The notes under the pieces were generated by a model. The model searched no databases and was not told where the DNA came from. It saw nothing but the letters and a program-made list of their open reading frames with translations. A stretch of 64,000 nt of DNA from Pararobbsia silviterrae. Its GTDB lineage: Bacteria > Pseudomonadota > Gammaproteobacteria > Burkholderiales > Burkholderiaceae. Shown here piece after piece: positions 31,518 through 41,349 of this stretch. The DNA lies in assembly GCF_003628125.1 (NCBI RefSeq), contig NZ_RBZU01000003.1:186001-250000 (forward strand). Direction: 5' to 3'. How positions within the stretch are numbered: the stretch's first letter is position 1; the number at the start of each line of letters is the position of its first letter. The translations under genes were made by a program, and so were the position numbers.

Positions 31518-32417
31518 ATGCGAGAGATGCGAGAAACACGCAAAGTCAGGAAGGCCGTGTTCCCCGTCGCGGGCCTGGGTACACGCTTCCTGCCGGCCAC
31601 CAAGGCCAGCCCCAAGGAAATGCTGCCGGTCGTCGACAAGCCGCTGATCCAGTATGCGGTCGAGGAAGCGATCGCGGCCGGCATCGACGAGATGATCTTC
31701 GTGACCGGGCGCAGCAAGCGCGCGATCGAAGACCACTTCGACAAGTCGTACGAAATCGAAGCCGAACTCGAAGCGCGCGGCAAGCAGAAGCTGCTCGACC
31801 TCGTGCGCGGCATCAAGCCCTCGCATGTCGATTGCTTCTACGTGCGGCAACCCGAAGCGCTCGGCCTCGGTCACGCCGTGCTGTGCGCGGAGAAGCTCGT
31901 CGGCGACGAACCGTTCGCGGTCGTGCTCGCCGACGACTTGCTCTATGGCGAGCCGCCCGTGCTCGCGCAGATGGTCGACACGTACGACCACTATCACAAC
32001 TCGGTCATCGGCGTCGAAGAGATCCCGATCGAGGACTCGCGCTCGTACGGGATCGTCGAGGGCAAGGAGTGGGACAAGAACATCGTCAAGCTGTCGGGCA
32101 TCGTCGAAAAGCCCGCGCCTGAAGTCGCGCCGTCGAATCTCGGCGTGGTCGGCCGCTATATCCTGCGGCCGCGGATCTTCGACCACATCCGCACGCTCAA
32201 GCCCGGCGCGGGCGGCGAACTTCAGCTGACCGACGCGATCCAGTCGCTGATGCAGGAAGAACAGGTCCTCGCGTACCGCTACCACGGCACGCGTTTCGAC
32301 TGCGGCAGCAAGCTCGGTTATCTGAAGGCGACCGTCGAGTTCGCACTGCGCCATCCCGAAGTCAAGGATGAGTTCGAAGAGTATCTGCGCACGCGCTCGC
32401 CGATCATGGAAAGCTGA
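31518..32417 (+). CDS. galU: UTP-glucose-1-phosphate uridylyltransferase
   Basis: Makes UDP-glucose from UTP and glucose 1-phosphate for lipopolysaccharide, exopolysaccharide and trehalose synthesis. The 299-aa protein has the nucleotidyltransferase signature [20 protein letters not shown], the [16 protein letters not shown] motif, and ADDLLYG for metal binding. Two in-frame ATGs, 31518 and 31527, are embedded in a short duplication (ATGCGAGAG twice); either could be the start. Follows valS by 36 bp. Confidence 0.95.
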   Translation: MREMRETRKVRKAVFPVAGLGTRFLPATKASPKEMLPVVDKPLIQYAVEEAIAAGIDEMIFVTGRSKRAIEDHFDKSYEIEAELEARGKQKLLDLVRGIKPSHVDCFYVRQPEALGLGHAVLCAEKLVGDEPFAVVLADDLLYGEPPVLAQMVDTYDHYHNSVIGVEEIPIEDSRSYGIVEGKEWDKNIVKLSGIVEKPAPEVAPSNLGVVGRYILRPRIFDHIRTLKPGAGGELQLTDAIQSLMQEEQVLAYRYHGTRFDCGSKLGYLKATVEFALRHPEVKDEFEEYLRTRSPIMES

Positions 32418-32489
32418 TCAGCCGCCGGGGGTGTCACGATTCGGTCCGCAGGTCCGAATCGCGGCACGCCTACCGGTTCGGATGCTGAA

Positions 32490-32523
32490 GAAACCGCCCG
32501 ATGCACAGTCGGGCGGTTTTTTG
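32490..32523 (+). terminator. Intrinsic terminator after galU
   Basis: Stem AAACCGCCCGA / TCGGGCGGTTT with a loop of about 8 bases and a T-run; A-rich on the other side, so it may work in both directions between the convergent galU and tusA-like genes. Confidence 0.9.
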
Positions 32524-32560
32524 CTTTTACGGCCGATGAATCCGCATGTCGCGCGACGGC

Positions 32561-32788
32561 CTAACGGCGTCGCATCAGGAAGACGAAGGTCTTGTCTTCG
32601 GTCCGCGTCTCGACGATCGCATTGCCGGTCTGCTTCGCGAACGCGGCGAAATCGCGCTGCGAACCGGGATCGGTCGCGAGCACCTTGAGGATTTGTCCCG
32701 ACGTCATATCGGCGAGGGCTTTCTTGGCCCTCAGGATCGGCAGCGGACAATTGAGGCCGCGTGCGTCGACTTCTTTATCGAATTCCAT
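32561..32788 (-). CDS. TusA/SirA-family sulfur carrier protein
   Basis: A small sulfurtransferase-like carrier of 75 aa with the family motif DARGLNCPLPILRAKKAL, whose Cys is the likely persulfide carrier. Exact role (tRNA 2-thiolation through the Tus relay, or other sulfur transfer) cannot be read from context, since no tus genes are near. MEFDKEVDARG at 32788 was chosen as in homologues; an upstream ATG at 32809 would add seven residues. Confidence 0.88.
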   Translation of the reverse strand: MEFDKEVDARGLNCPLPILRAKKALADMTSGQILKVLATDPGSQRDFAAFAKQTGNAIVETRTEDKTFVFLMRRR

Positions 32789-32864
32789 CAATCTGGTTTC
32801 ACCTTGCATAATCTCGTGCGCCTGCGCGCGCTAACTCCGTCGCGCGATGTCCTGTCCCGCGCGC

Positions 32865-33902
32865 TCAGGCCGTCGCCGTGCAGAGCTCACGCAGCGCCGA
32901 CGCGAACGACTCGACCGTTTCGGGCGTCGTGTCCCATGCGCACATGAGCCGGCAGCCGCCCGCGCCGATAAAGTCATAAAACTTCCACCCCTTGCCGCGC
33001 AGCGCGTTCGCCGCCGCGATCGGCAGATTCGCGAACACCGCGTTGGCCTGCGGCTCGAACATCAGCGAGACGCCCGGGATGTCGACGATACGGTCGCGCA
33101 ACAGCCTGGCCATCGCGTTCGCATGACGCGCGTTGCGCAGCCAGACGTCGTTCTCGAGCAAGCCGAGCCACGGCGACGAGATAAAACGCATCTTCGACGC
33201 GAGCTGGCCCGCCTGCTTGACGCGATACGCGAAATCCTCGGCCATCTTCCGGTCGAAAAACACGACCGCCTCGCCGACCGGCAGCCCGTTCTTCGTGCCG
33301 CCGAAGCAGAGCACGTCGACGCCCGCGCGCCACGTGATCTCGGACGGATGCACGCCGAGCGTCGCGACCGCATTCGCGAACCGCGCGCCGTCCATATGGA
33401 CGGCCAAATGCCGGCGCTTCGCGATCGCCGCGATCGCGCGGACCTCTTCGACGCTATAGATCGTGCCGACCTCCGTCGCCTGCGTCAGCGAGACCGCCCG
33501 CGGCTTCGGGAAGTGGATATCCGAGCGGCGCGTGACGATCTGCTCGATCGCATCGGGCGTGAGCTTGCCGTTCTCGCCGCGCGCGACGAGGAGCTTCGAG
33601 CCGTTCGAAAAGAACTCGGGGCCGCCGCACTCATCGGTCTCGATATGCGCGAGCTCATGGCAGATCACCGATTGATACGGCTGACACAGCGACGCGAGCG
33701 CGAGCGAATTCGCGGCCGTGCCATTGAAGACGAAGAACACTTCGCAGTCCGTCTCGAACAGATTGCGGATCCTGTCGCAGACCTTCTGAGTCCACGTGTC
33801 GTCGCCGTACGCGGCTTCGTGGCCGCTGCTGTTGCACTCGATCAGATAGTTGAGCGCTTCCGGGCAGATCCCGGCGTAGTTGTCCGACGCAAAATGCTGC
33901 AT
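32865..33902 (-). CDS. ltaE: Low-specificity L-threonine aldolase
   Basis: PLP enzyme that splits threonine or allo-threonine into glycine and acetaldehyde. The 345-aa protein has HMDGARFANA and the PLP-lysine motif CFGGTKNGLPVGEAV (about residue 210). Starts MQHFASDNYAGICPEAL. It supplies glycine, complementary to GlyA at the right end of the window. Divergent from the LysR gene. Confidence 0.9.
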   Translation of the reverse strand: MQHFASDNYAGICPEALNYLIECNSSGHEAAYGDDTWTQKVCDRIRNLFETDCEVFFVFNGTAANSLALASLCQPYQSVICHELAHIETDECGGPEFFSNGSKLLVARGENGKLTPDAIEQIVTRRSDIHFPKPRAVSLTQATEVGTIYSVEEVRAIAAIAKRRHLAVHMDGARFANAVATLGVHPSEITWRAGVDVLCFGGTKNGLPVGEAVVFFDRKMAEDFAYRVKQAGQLASKMRFISSPWLGLLENDVWLRNARHANAMARLLRDRIVDIPGVSLMFEPQANAVFANLPIAAANALRGKGWKFYDFIGAGGCRLMCAWDTTPETVESFASALRELCTATA

Positions 33903-34116
33903 GACACTCCCGCCGCTAGGTCGAAGACCGATATTGTAGTGCCTCGTATCGGCGCGCAGTTTTCGGGATCGAAACCGGCAAGCCTCGCCGCGTGCATATG
34001 CGCATAGTCACCGTTTCGCTCGATCGCTCCCGCGCGGCCATCCGGCCGCCGGGTCACGGGTCGGGGTCCGTTTCGTTCTTGCGCCGCCGCGCCTATGCCG
34101 ACCGTGAATACCTACC

Positions 34117-35016
34117 GTGGATGAGCTCGACGACGCACTGTTCGATCTCAGCACCCTCGCGATCTTTCGCGCCGTCGTCCACGAACGCGGCGTCACGCGT
34201 GCCGCGACGCGTCTGCGGCGCGCGCCGTCAAACGTCACGACGCGGATCAAGCAACTCGAACGCGCGCTCGGCGTCACGCTGTTCGCGCGCGATGGCCGGT
34301 CCGTCGCGCTGACGCCGGCCGGCAAGGATCTGCTCCCCTATGCCGAACGCCTGCTCGCGCTCGCGCGCGAAGCGCGCGAGGCGCTCAGCGCCGCGCGGCC
34401 GCACGGACTGCTGCGGCTCGGCGCCATCGAATCGTTCGCGGCGGGCATCCTGCCCGACTTGCTGACCCGGTATCGCGCGCTGTGTCCTGACGTGTCGATC
34501 GATCTCGCGATTGAACCCGCGGATACGCTGCTCGCCCGTTTGCGGCGCTTCGAGATCGACGCGGCGCTCGTCGCGCGGCCCGACGATCCCGCCGATATCG
34601 GCCCGTACGCGTCCGATGTCGTCGGCATCGACGACATCGTCCTCGTGACGGCCGTGGGTCGCGCGCCGGTCACGCATCCGCGCGAACTCGGCGCCGCGCG
34701 GATGGTGTGTCTCGGCCAAGGGGATGCGTGCGGATTGCGCCACCGGGCGCAGGCGTGGCTCGCAAGCGGCGGCGTGCGGCCGAGGCACGTCATTGAAGTC
34801 GGAAGCAATCACGCGCTGTTCGCGTGGGTCGCGACGGGGGCGGCCTATGGGTTCGTCCCGCGTTCGACATTGAGCCGGGCGGCCCATTCCAACGCGGTCA
34901 TGTGGCACCCGATCGGTCCGATCGGGGCCGTCGATACGCTGCTCGTCTGGCGCGAGGGGCACTGTCCGCGCGCGCTCGACGTCTTGCGTTCGATGCTCGT
35001 CGCGGGCGACGCTTAG
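34117..35016 (+). CDS. LysR-family transcriptional regulator
   Basis: A 299-aa regulator with an N-terminal winged helix-turn-helix ([20 protein letters not shown], about residues 17-36; then [19 protein letters not shown]) and a periplasmic-binding-protein-like effector domain. Target and inducer are unknown. Start is GTG 34117; no in-frame ATG is close and the ribosome binding site is weak. LysR regulators often control a divergent gene, here ltaE. Its TAG stop overlaps the alaS stop by 4 bp. Confidence 0.88.
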   Translation: MDELDDALFDLSTLAIFRAVVHERGVTRAATRLRRAPSNVTTRIKQLERALGVTLFARDGRSVALTPAGKDLLPYAERLLALAREAREALSAARPHGLLRLGAIESFAAGILPDLLTRYRALCPDVSIDLAIEPADTLLARLRRFEIDAALVARPDDPADIGPYASDVVGIDDIVLVTAVGRAPVTHPRELGAARMVCLGQGDACGLRHRAQAWLASGGVRPRHVIEVGSNHALFAWVATGAAYGFVPRSTLSRAAHSNAVMWHPIGPIGAVDTLLVWREGHCPRALDVLRSMLVAGDA

Positions 35017-37643
35017 AGTCGGCTTTCGACCCAGCCCTTGACGCCGCCGAGCGCCGCGGGCAATGCCGCTGCATCGGTGCCGCCGGCTTGCGCCATGTCG
35101 GGACGGCCGCCGCCCTTGCCGCCGACCTGCTGCGCGACGAAGTTCACGAGATCGCCGGCCTTGACCTTCTTGCTCGCATCGGGCGTGACGCCCGCGATCA
35201 GGCTGACCTTGCCGTTCTCGACCGCCGCGAGCACGATCGCCGCATGCTTGAGCTTGTCCTTGAGCTTGTCGACCGTCTCGCGCAACGTCTTGACGTCGGC
35301 GCCCTCGAGCTGGGCCGCAAGCACCTGGACGCCGCCGACGTCGATCGCCTGATTCACGAGTTCGTCGCCCTGGCTCGACGCCATCTTCGACTTGAGCTGC
35401 GCGAGTTCCTTTTCGAGCGAACGAACCTGATCCTGAACCTGGACGATGCGCGTCGTGAGTTCGCTCGGTTGCGCCTTGAGCGCAGCCGCCGCCTCGGCGA
35501 GCCGCGCGGTCACGTCCTGCACGTAGCGGACCGCGTTGTCGCCCGTGATCGCCTCGACGCGCCGGATACCCGCCGCGACACCGCCCTCGACGACGATCTT
35601 GAACAAGCCGATATCGCCTGTGCGGCTCACGTGCGTGCCGCCGCAAAGTTCGCGCGAGAAACCGATATCGAGCACGCGGACCTCGTCGCCGTACTTCTCG
35701 CCGAACAGCGCCATCGCCCCGCCCTTGACGGCGTCGTCGAACGGCATGACTTGCGCGTGCGTCGGCGCGTTACGCAGCACCTCGGCGTTGACGATCGCTT
35801 CGACGCGGCGAATCTCGTCGTCGGTCATCGGCGAGTGGTGCGCAAAGTCGAAGCGCGTCTTGTCGGGATCGACGAGCGAGCCCTTTTGCTGGACATGGGC
35901 GCCGAGCACTTCGCGCAACGCCTTGTGCATCAGGTGCGTCGCCGAGTGATTGCGGATCGTGCGCGCGCGGCGCTCGACATCGACCTCGGCCTTGAGCACG
36001 TCGCCCACGCGCAGCGTGCCCTGCTGGACTTCGCCGTGATGGCCGACGACATCGGCCTGGACCTTGAGCGTATCGACGACCGCGAACCGCGCGTGATCGT
36101 TCGCGAGCACGCCCTGGTCGCCGACCTGACCGCCCGACTCCGCATAGAACGGCGTGTGATCGAGCACGACGACCGCCTGCTGACCCGGCGTCGCGGCCTC
36201 GACCGCGGTACCGTCCACGTAGAGCGCGACGATCTTCGCGTCATCGACGATGAGCCGCTCGTAGCCGTGGAAGCGCGTCTTGTCGCCCGTGTATTCGAGC
36301 GCGGCCGACATCTTGAACTTGCCCGACGCGCGCGCCTGTTCGCGCTGACGCGTCATCGCCTCGTCGAATGCCGCTTCGTCGACCGTGATCTCGCGTTCGC
36401 GGCAGACGTCCGCCGTCAAATCGAGCGGGAAGCCATAGGTATCGTGCAGCTTGAACGCGACTTCGCCCGCGAGCACGCGCGGCGTGGCGCCGGCCGCCTC
36501 GATGTCGTGGATCGCCGCTTCGAGAATCTCCATGCCGTACGCGATCGTCTCGAAGAAGCGCTCTTCTTCCTGACGCAGCACGTCGGTCGTGCGTTGCTGC
36601 GCGTCCGCGAGCTCCGGGTACGCGGTGCCCATTTCGCCGACGAGATCGGCGACGAGCTTGTGGAAAAACGGCGTCGTGCGGCCGAGCTTGTAACCGTGGC
36701 GGATCGCGCGGCGGATGATCCGGCGCAGCACGTAGCCGCGGCCTTCGTTGCCGGGGATCACGCCGTCGACGATCAGGAACGCGCACGCGCGGATGTGGTC
36801 GGCAATGACCTTCAGCGAGTTGTTCGCGAGATCCGCGATGCCCGTTTCGCGCGCCGCGGCCTTGATCAGCTGCTGGAACAGGTCGATCTCATAGTTGCTG
36901 TGCACGTGCTGGAGCACGGCCGCGAGGCGCTCGAGTCCCATGCCCGTATCGACACAGGGCTTGGGCAGGCGCGTCATATTGCCTTGCGCGTCGCGGTTGA
37001 ACTGCATGAACACGAGATTCCAGATCTCGATATAGCGGTCGCCGTCTTCCTCGGGCGATCCAGGCGGGCCGCCCCAGATCTCGGGACCGTGGTCGTAGAA
37101 GATTTCCGTGCACGGACCGCAGGGTCCCGTGTCGCCCATCTGCCAGAAGTTGTCGGACGCGTACTTCGCGCCCTTGTTGTCGCCGATCCGGATGATCCGC
37201 TCGGTCGGCACGCCGACTTCCTTCGCCCAGATGTCGTAGGCCTCGTCGTCCTCGTGATAGACGGTGACCCAGAGCTTGTCCTTCGGCAGCGCGTAGACGG
37301 TCGTCAGCAGTTCCCACGCATAGCGGATCGCGTCGTGCTTGAAATAGTCGCCGAACGAGAAGTTGCCGAGCATCTCGAAGAACGTATGGTGGCGCGCCGT
37401 GTAGCCGACGTTTTCGAGATCGTTGTGCTTGCCGCCCGCGCGCACGCTGCGCTGAGCGGTCGTCGCGCGCGCGTAGGGGCGCTTGTCGGTGCCGATGAAC
37501 ACGTCCTTGAACTGGACCATGCCCGAATTGGTGAACATCAGCGTCGGATCGTTGCCCGGCACCAGGCTCGACGAACGGACAATCGTATGGCCCTTCGACT
37601 CGAAGAACTTCAGGAATTTCTCGCGGATATCTGCGGCTTTCAT
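35013..37643 (-). CDS. alaS: Alanyl-tRNA synthetase
   Basis: Charges tRNA-Ala and edits mischarged tRNA. The 876-aa class II enzyme has the typical N-terminus [40 protein letters not shown], the zinc-binding editing domain ([11 protein letters not shown], then [13 protein letters not shown]) and a C-terminal C-Ala domain. Convergent with and overlapping the LysR gene by four bases (TTAG shared by both stop codons). Confidence 0.97.
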   Translation of the reverse strand: MKAADIREKFLKFFESKGHTIVRSSSLVPGNDPTLMFTNSGMVQFKDVFIGTDKRPYARATTAQRSVRAGGKHNDLENVGYTARHHTFFEMLGNFSFGDYFKHDAIRYAWELLTTVYALPKDKLWVTVYHEDDEAYDIWAKEVGVPTERIIRIGDNKGAKYASDNFWQMGDTGPCGPCTEIFYDHGPEIWGGPPGSPEEDGDRYIEIWNLVFMQFNRDAQGNMTRLPKPCVDTGMGLERLAAVLQHVHSNYEIDLFQQLIKAAARETGIADLANNSLKVIADHIRACAFLIVDGVIPGNEGRGYVLRRIIRRAIRHGYKLGRTTPFFHKLVADLVGEMGTAYPELADAQQRTTDVLRQEEERFFETIAYGMEILEAAIHDIEAAGATPRVLAGEVAFKLHDTYGFPLDLTADVCREREITVDEAAFDEAMTRQREQARASGKFKMSAALEYTGDKTRFHGYERLIVDDAKIVALYVDGTAVEAATPGQQAVVVLDHTPFYAESGGQVGDQGVLANDHARFAVVDTLKVQADVVGHHGEVQQGTLRVGDVLKAEVDVERRARTIRNHSATHLMHKALREVLGAHVQQKGSLVDPDKTRFDFAHHSPMTDDEIRRVEAIVNAEVLRNAPTHAQVMPFDDAVKGGAMALFGEKYGDEVRVLDIGFSRELCGGTHVSRTGDIGLFKIVVEGGVAAGIRRVEAITGDNAVRYVQDVTARLAEAAAALKAQPSELTTRIVQVQDQVRSLEKELAQLKSKMASSQGDELVNQAIDVGGVQVLAAQLEGADVKTLRETVDKLKDKLKHAAIVLAAVENGKVSLIAGVTPDASKKVKAGDLVNFVAQQVGGKGGGRPDMAQAGGTDAAALPAALGGVKGWVESRL

Positions 37644-37906
37644 GGCTTGCTGATGCGGACCTGTGGAGCGTATTCGGACGTTGTGGTTGGCGCGCGCGCG
37701 GCGTCGAGGCCGCGGGCCGATCGAAAGAGGCCGCGGCGAACGCCCGGCGCGGATTTTCGCAATCGCTTGATTATACGGGAAACGCCAGGGGAAACGCCGC
37801 GAGCGACACGGCGGGACGCGCCGCGCGCGGAGGCCGCTCGGGCTTGGCCCGGCCGGATTCGGCGCGCACGGCGCCCGCCGCAGGGGATGATGCGCGCGGA
37901 CGCGCG
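37644..37906. promoter_or_regulatory. alaS upstream region
   Basis: A TATAAT on the minus strand (37770-37775) is the probable alaS -10 and would give a leader of roughly 120 nt. No good -35 and no other element seen. Confidence 0.45.
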
Positions 37907-37965
37907 CTCAGGCATCCCCTCAGGTATCCCTCAGGCATCGGCGCAGGTATTCCCCAAAAGCCTCC
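37907..37965. repeat. Degenerate 12-bp array next to the ldhA stop codon
   Basis: Units CTCAGGCATCCC, CTCAGGTATCC, CTCAGGCATCGG and CGCAGGTATTCC, then a weaker fifth, end two bases before the ldhA stop codon (complement at 37968-37970). Confidence 0.7.
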
Positions 37966-37967
37966 CG

Positions 37968-38981
37968 TCAAGCATCGGGCTCGACAACGTTGCAGGGCGC
38001 GCCGCGCTGCCACGCGAGCGCGTTCGACAGCGTCGTCGCCGCGATCTGCGCGAGCGCCTCGCGCGTGAAAAACGCCTGGTGCGCGGTGATCAGCACGTTC
38101 GGAAACGTCAACAGGCGCGCGAGCACGTCGTCGAGCAGCAACTCGTCCGAATGGTCCTCGAAGTACAGCGGCCCCTCCTCCTCGTATACGTCGAGGCCGA
38201 GGTGGCCGAGCTGGCCGGACTTCAGCGCGTCGATGACCGCGAGACTGTCGACGAGCCCGCCGCGGCTCGTATTGATCAGCATCGCGCCGGGCTTCATCGA
38301 CGCGAGCGACGACTCGCGGATCAGATGCCGCGTGGACGGCATCAGCGGGCAATGCAGGCTCACGATATCGGCGCTCGCGAGCAGGGTGTCGAGCGAGACA
38401 TAGCGGCCGCCGAGCGCGGCGATCTCGGGATGCTCGAACGGATCGTAGGCGAGAACGGTCGTGCCGAACGACGCCATGATCCGCGCGAACACCCGGCCGA
38501 TCGTCCCCGTGCCGACGACGCCGACCGTCTTGCCATGCAGATCGAAGCCGAGCAGCCCGTTGAGCGAGAAATCGCCCTCGCGCGTGCGGTTGTTCGCCCG
38601 ATGGAGCCTGCGGTTCAGCGTGAGGATCATGCCGACCGCATGTTCGGCGACGGCGTACGGGGAATACGCGGGCACGCGCACGACGACGATGCCCGCGCGC
38701 GCCGCGGCGGCGACGTCGACATGGTTGTAGCCGGCCGAGCGCAACGCGAGCAGGCGCGTGCCGCCCGCGGCGAGGCGCTCGATCACCGCGGCGTTGACGC
38801 CGTCGTTGACGAACGGACAGACGACTTGCACGCCTTCCGCGAGCTTCGCCGTGCGTTCGTCGAGCCGGAATTCATTGAACGCGAGTTCGATCGCGCCGAA
38901 TCCCGCCTGCGCGCCCTCGGCTTGCGCACTGCGGAACGACTCGACGTCATAGGGCCGACTGCTGAACAGCATCATCCGCAT
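37968..38981 (-). CDS. ldhA: D-lactate dehydrogenase (LdhA-type 2-hydroxyacid dehydrogenase)
   Basis: NAD-dependent D-isomer-specific 2-hydroxyacid dehydrogenase, 337 aa. It resembles fermentative LdhA over its whole length: VNDGVNAAVIERL, LRSAGYNHVDVAAA, VPAYSPYAVAEHAVGMILTL, the Rossmann motif GVVGTGTIGRVFARI, and the final acid-base His in TAHQAFFTREAL. Reduces pyruvate to D-lactate during oxygen limitation, by homology. ATG 38981 has GGCGAGGC upstream; the frame is open further but not coding-like. Confidence 0.92.
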   Translation of the reverse strand: MRMMLFSSRPYDVESFRSAQAEGAQAGFGAIELAFNEFRLDERTAKLAEGVQVVCPFVNDGVNAAVIERLAAGGTRLLALRSAGYNHVDVAAAARAGIVVVRVPAYSPYAVAEHAVGMILTLNRRLHRANNRTREGDFSLNGLLGFDLHGKTVGVVGTGTIGRVFARIMASFGTTVLAYDPFEHPEIAALGGRYVSLDTLLASADIVSLHCPLMPSTRHLIRESSLASMKPGAMLINTSRGGLVDSLAVIDALKSGQLGHLGLDVYEEEGPLYFEDHSDELLLDDVLARLLTFPNVLITAHQAFFTREALAQIAATTLSNALAWQRGAPCNVVEPDA

Positions 38982-39099
38982 GATTGCCTCGCCGCGTCCG
39001 TGTGGTGGCGGAAATTGTACGTGACGACGCCACGCATCCGCGCGGCGGCGGCGCGCAGTTCGTTCGTACACGAGGGATTTGACCGATCGGCACGCGCGG

Positions 39100-41127
39100 C
39101 TACGGCATCGTGCGTCCGACGCCCGACCCGCGCGGATCGGCGACCGGTTCGGGCTCGCCGTCGATGACGCGGATCGCCTGCACGTCGCCGTTGAAGCCCT
39201 GCTCCGCGATCGTGTATCCGCGCCGCGCGAGTTCGCGCTTGAGCGCATCGGCCATCGGCTTGCCGCGTTCCTCGTAAATCGTGTTGACGGGCAGCAACTG
39301 ATGGTGGAAGCGCGCCTGGGCAACCGCGTCGGGCAACGGCATCCGGTAGTCGTAGACGTTCGACAGCACCTGATAGACGGTCGTCGGGATCCGCGAACCG
39401 CCGGGCGTGCCGACGACCATCGCGACATGGCCGTGCGCGTCGAGCAGGATCGTCGGACACATCGACGAGAGCGGCCGCTTGCGCGGCGCGATCGCGTTCG
39501 CATCGGCGCCGACGACGCCGAACTGGTTCGGCGCGTTCGGCTTGGCCGAGAAATCGTCCATTTCATCGTTGAGCACGACGCCCGTCTTGTCGACGACGAA
39601 GCCCGAGCCGAACGGCCCATTGAGCGTGTACGTATTCGATACGGCGTTGCCCCATTTGTCGACGACCGAGAACTGGGTGGTCTGCGGCTTCTCGTTGCTG
39701 ACCGACGCGCTCGCCGAAGCGGCCGAAGCGGGCGAAACTGCCTTGGGCGCATCCGCCCGCGCGCCGCTCGCGTCCGCCGCCGAGGCCGCCGAGACTGCCG
39801 AGACTGCCGAGGCCGCCGACGCGTCGCCCGACAAGCCCGGCCGGATCGATTGCGTATCCGATATCGCGTCGGGGTTGACCTCCATCGCGCGTCGCGCGAG
39901 GTAGGTGTCGTCGACGAGGCGGTCCGTCGGATTCGAGACGAAATCGGGATCGCCGAGATACGCCGCGCGATCGGCAAACACGCGCTTCTCGATCTCGGCG
40001 ACGAGATGCACGTATTGCGGGGTGTTGAGATCGACGCCCGCGAAGCGGTCCGCGAGATCTTCGCGCATCTTGAGCATCTGGAGCAGGATGATGCCGCCCG
40101 AACTCGGCGGCGGTGCGGTCACGACGCGGTAGCCGCGCCAGTCTCCGATCAGCGGCGCGCGCCAGACCGCCCGGTAGCTCGACAGATCCGCCTGCGTGAC
40201 CATCCCGTGCCCGCGCATCGACGCCGCGATCGCGTCACCGGTCTCGCCGCCGTAGAAGCCTTTCGCGCCGTCGCTCGCGATGCGCTTGAGCGTCTGCGCG
40301 AGTTCCGGCTGACGGAACGTCGCGCCCTCGGTGAGCCCCGCGAAGTAGGCATCGAAATTCGTCCGGCCGCCGAATTCCCGCGACGCGACGGCCCGCGCGT
40401 TCGCGAGCCGGGCGTCGACGACAAAGCCTTGTTCCGCATAGCCGATCGCCGGTTCGAGCACCTGCGACCACTTGAGCTTGCCGAAGCGCCGCTGCGCCTC
40501 CCACATGCCCTCGACCGTGCCCGGCACGCCGACCGCGCGCGCGCCGACGAGGCTCATCTTGGCGATCACGTTGCCGTTCGCATCGAGATACATATCGCGC
40601 GTCGCGGCGCGCGGCGCGGTCTCGCGGTAGTCGAGAAAATAGGGTTGGCGATCGACGACGAGCGTCATGAACCCGCCGCCGCCGAGGTTGCCCGCGTCCG
40701 GATACGTGACGGCGAGCGAGAACGCGATCGCGACCCCGGCGTCGATCGCGTTGCCGCCGAGCGCGAAAATGCGCGCGGCCGTATCGGCCGCATAGCGATC
40801 GGGCACGGCGACGGCGTTCTCGCGCAACACGACGTCGTCGCCGACGGGCTTGGGCGCGTCCTTCGCGTACGACGGCGTTGCGAAGCCGGCCGTCGCGAGC
40901 CACGCGGCCACGATCCAGGCCGCCGCGGCGTGGCTCGCGCGCACGCCCCGTTTTGCCGACTCGTGTGCCGCACGGCACTGCCGCGCCGCGCCGCGCACCA
41001 TCGCCTGCGCCTGGGTCCGCGCCTGCTGCATCTGCTGCGTCCGCGTCCGCGCACACGCCTGCGCAACGCCCGCATCCGCGTGCGCTTCGCCCGCCACAAG
41101 ACCGCGCCCTGGGTTCCCTACCGCCAT
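39100..41127 (-). CDS. ggt: Gamma-glutamyltransferase (glutathione hydrolase)
   Basis: Ntn-hydrolase that removes the gamma-glutamyl group from glutathione, normally periplasmic after self-cleavage. The mature part begins near KDAPKPVGDDVVLRENAV, after a hydrophobic signal segment (AAAAWIVAAWLATAGFA). The nucleophile is the second Thr-Thr pair in PQTTQFSVVD (Thr codon at 39679-39681). E. coli has TTH; here it is TTQ. Just before this site sits an Ala/Ser-rich insert of about 45 residues (roughly 39700-39840). The start is uncertain: ATG 41127 has GGGAGG at good spacing, but 41154 and 41001 are possible, and only the last gives a normal-length signal peptide. Confidence 0.88.
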   Translation of the reverse strand: MAVGNPGRGLVAGEAHADAGVAQACARTRTQQMQQARTQAQAMVRGAARQCRAAHESAKRGVRASHAAAAWIVAAWLATAGFATPSYAKDAPKPVGDDVVLRENAVAVPDRYAADTAARIFALGGNAIDAGVAIAFSLAVTYPDAGNLGGGGFMTLVVDRQPYFLDYRETAPRAATRDMYLDANGNVIAKMSLVGARAVGVPGTVEGMWEAQRRFGKLKWSQVLEPAIGYAEQGFVVDARLANARAVASREFGGRTNFDAYFAGLTEGATFRQPELAQTLKRIASDGAKGFYGGETGDAIAASMRGHGMVTQADLSSYRAVWRAPLIGDWRGYRVVTAPPPSSGGIILLQMLKMREDLADRFAGVDLNTPQYVHLVAEIEKRVFADRAAYLGDPDFVSNPTDRLVDDTYLARRAMEVNPDAISDTQSIRPGLSGDASAASAVSAVSAASAADASGARADAPKAVSPASAASASASVSNEKPQTTQFSVVDKWGNAVSNTYTLNGPFGSGFVVDKTGVVLNDEMDDFSAKPNAPNQFGVVGADANAIAPRKRPLSSMCPTILLDAHGHVAMVVGTPGGSRIPTTVYQVLSNVYDYRMPLPDAVAQARFHHQLLPVNTIYEERGKPMADALKRELARRGYTIAEQGFNGDVQAIRVIDGEPEPVADPRGSGVGRTMP
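39779..39823. repeat. In-frame 9-bp repeats inside ggt
   Basis: Five consecutive 9-mers (GCCGAGGCC, GCCGAGACT twice, GCCGAGGCC, GCCGACGCG) encode part of the Ala/Ser-rich insert near the self-cleavage site. Confidence 0.85.
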
Positions 41128-41234
41128 CGCCATCCTCCCGAATCGGTCGTGCATCCGTTTAGGGTGCGAGGCACATGGCGTGCCCGCGCACGAGAGCGTG
41201 CATTATCTCGCTCCGGCGAAGCAGGCGTGTACGG

Positions 41235-41240
41235 TAAAAT
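41235..41240 (+). promoter_or_regulatory. Possible -10 box of glnS
   Basis: TAAAAT, followed closely by a short hairpin (GCCGC...GCGGC), lies 110 bp before the glnS start in the ggt/glnS divergent spacer. No clear -35. Confidence 0.35.
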
Positions 41241-41349
41241 GGCCGCTTTCCGCGGCAGCGCACCGCGCTTTCGCGACCGGACCTTCATCGGACCTTTTAA
41301 CGCAGCGCGCCCACCCGCCGCGCCGACTTGCCGAACCCGACCTTTGCGC

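Noticed and set aside
34824-39167. 1447-codon open frame on the plus strand opposite alaS and ldhA
   Set aside because: Arg/Asp/Leu/Val-biased chance frame of GC-rich DNA; the minus-strand alaS, ldhA and ggt are unmistakable.
39079-41340. Long plus-strand frame running into glnS
   Set aside because: Only the part from 41350 is GlnS; the upstream part is antisense to ggt and has no family features.
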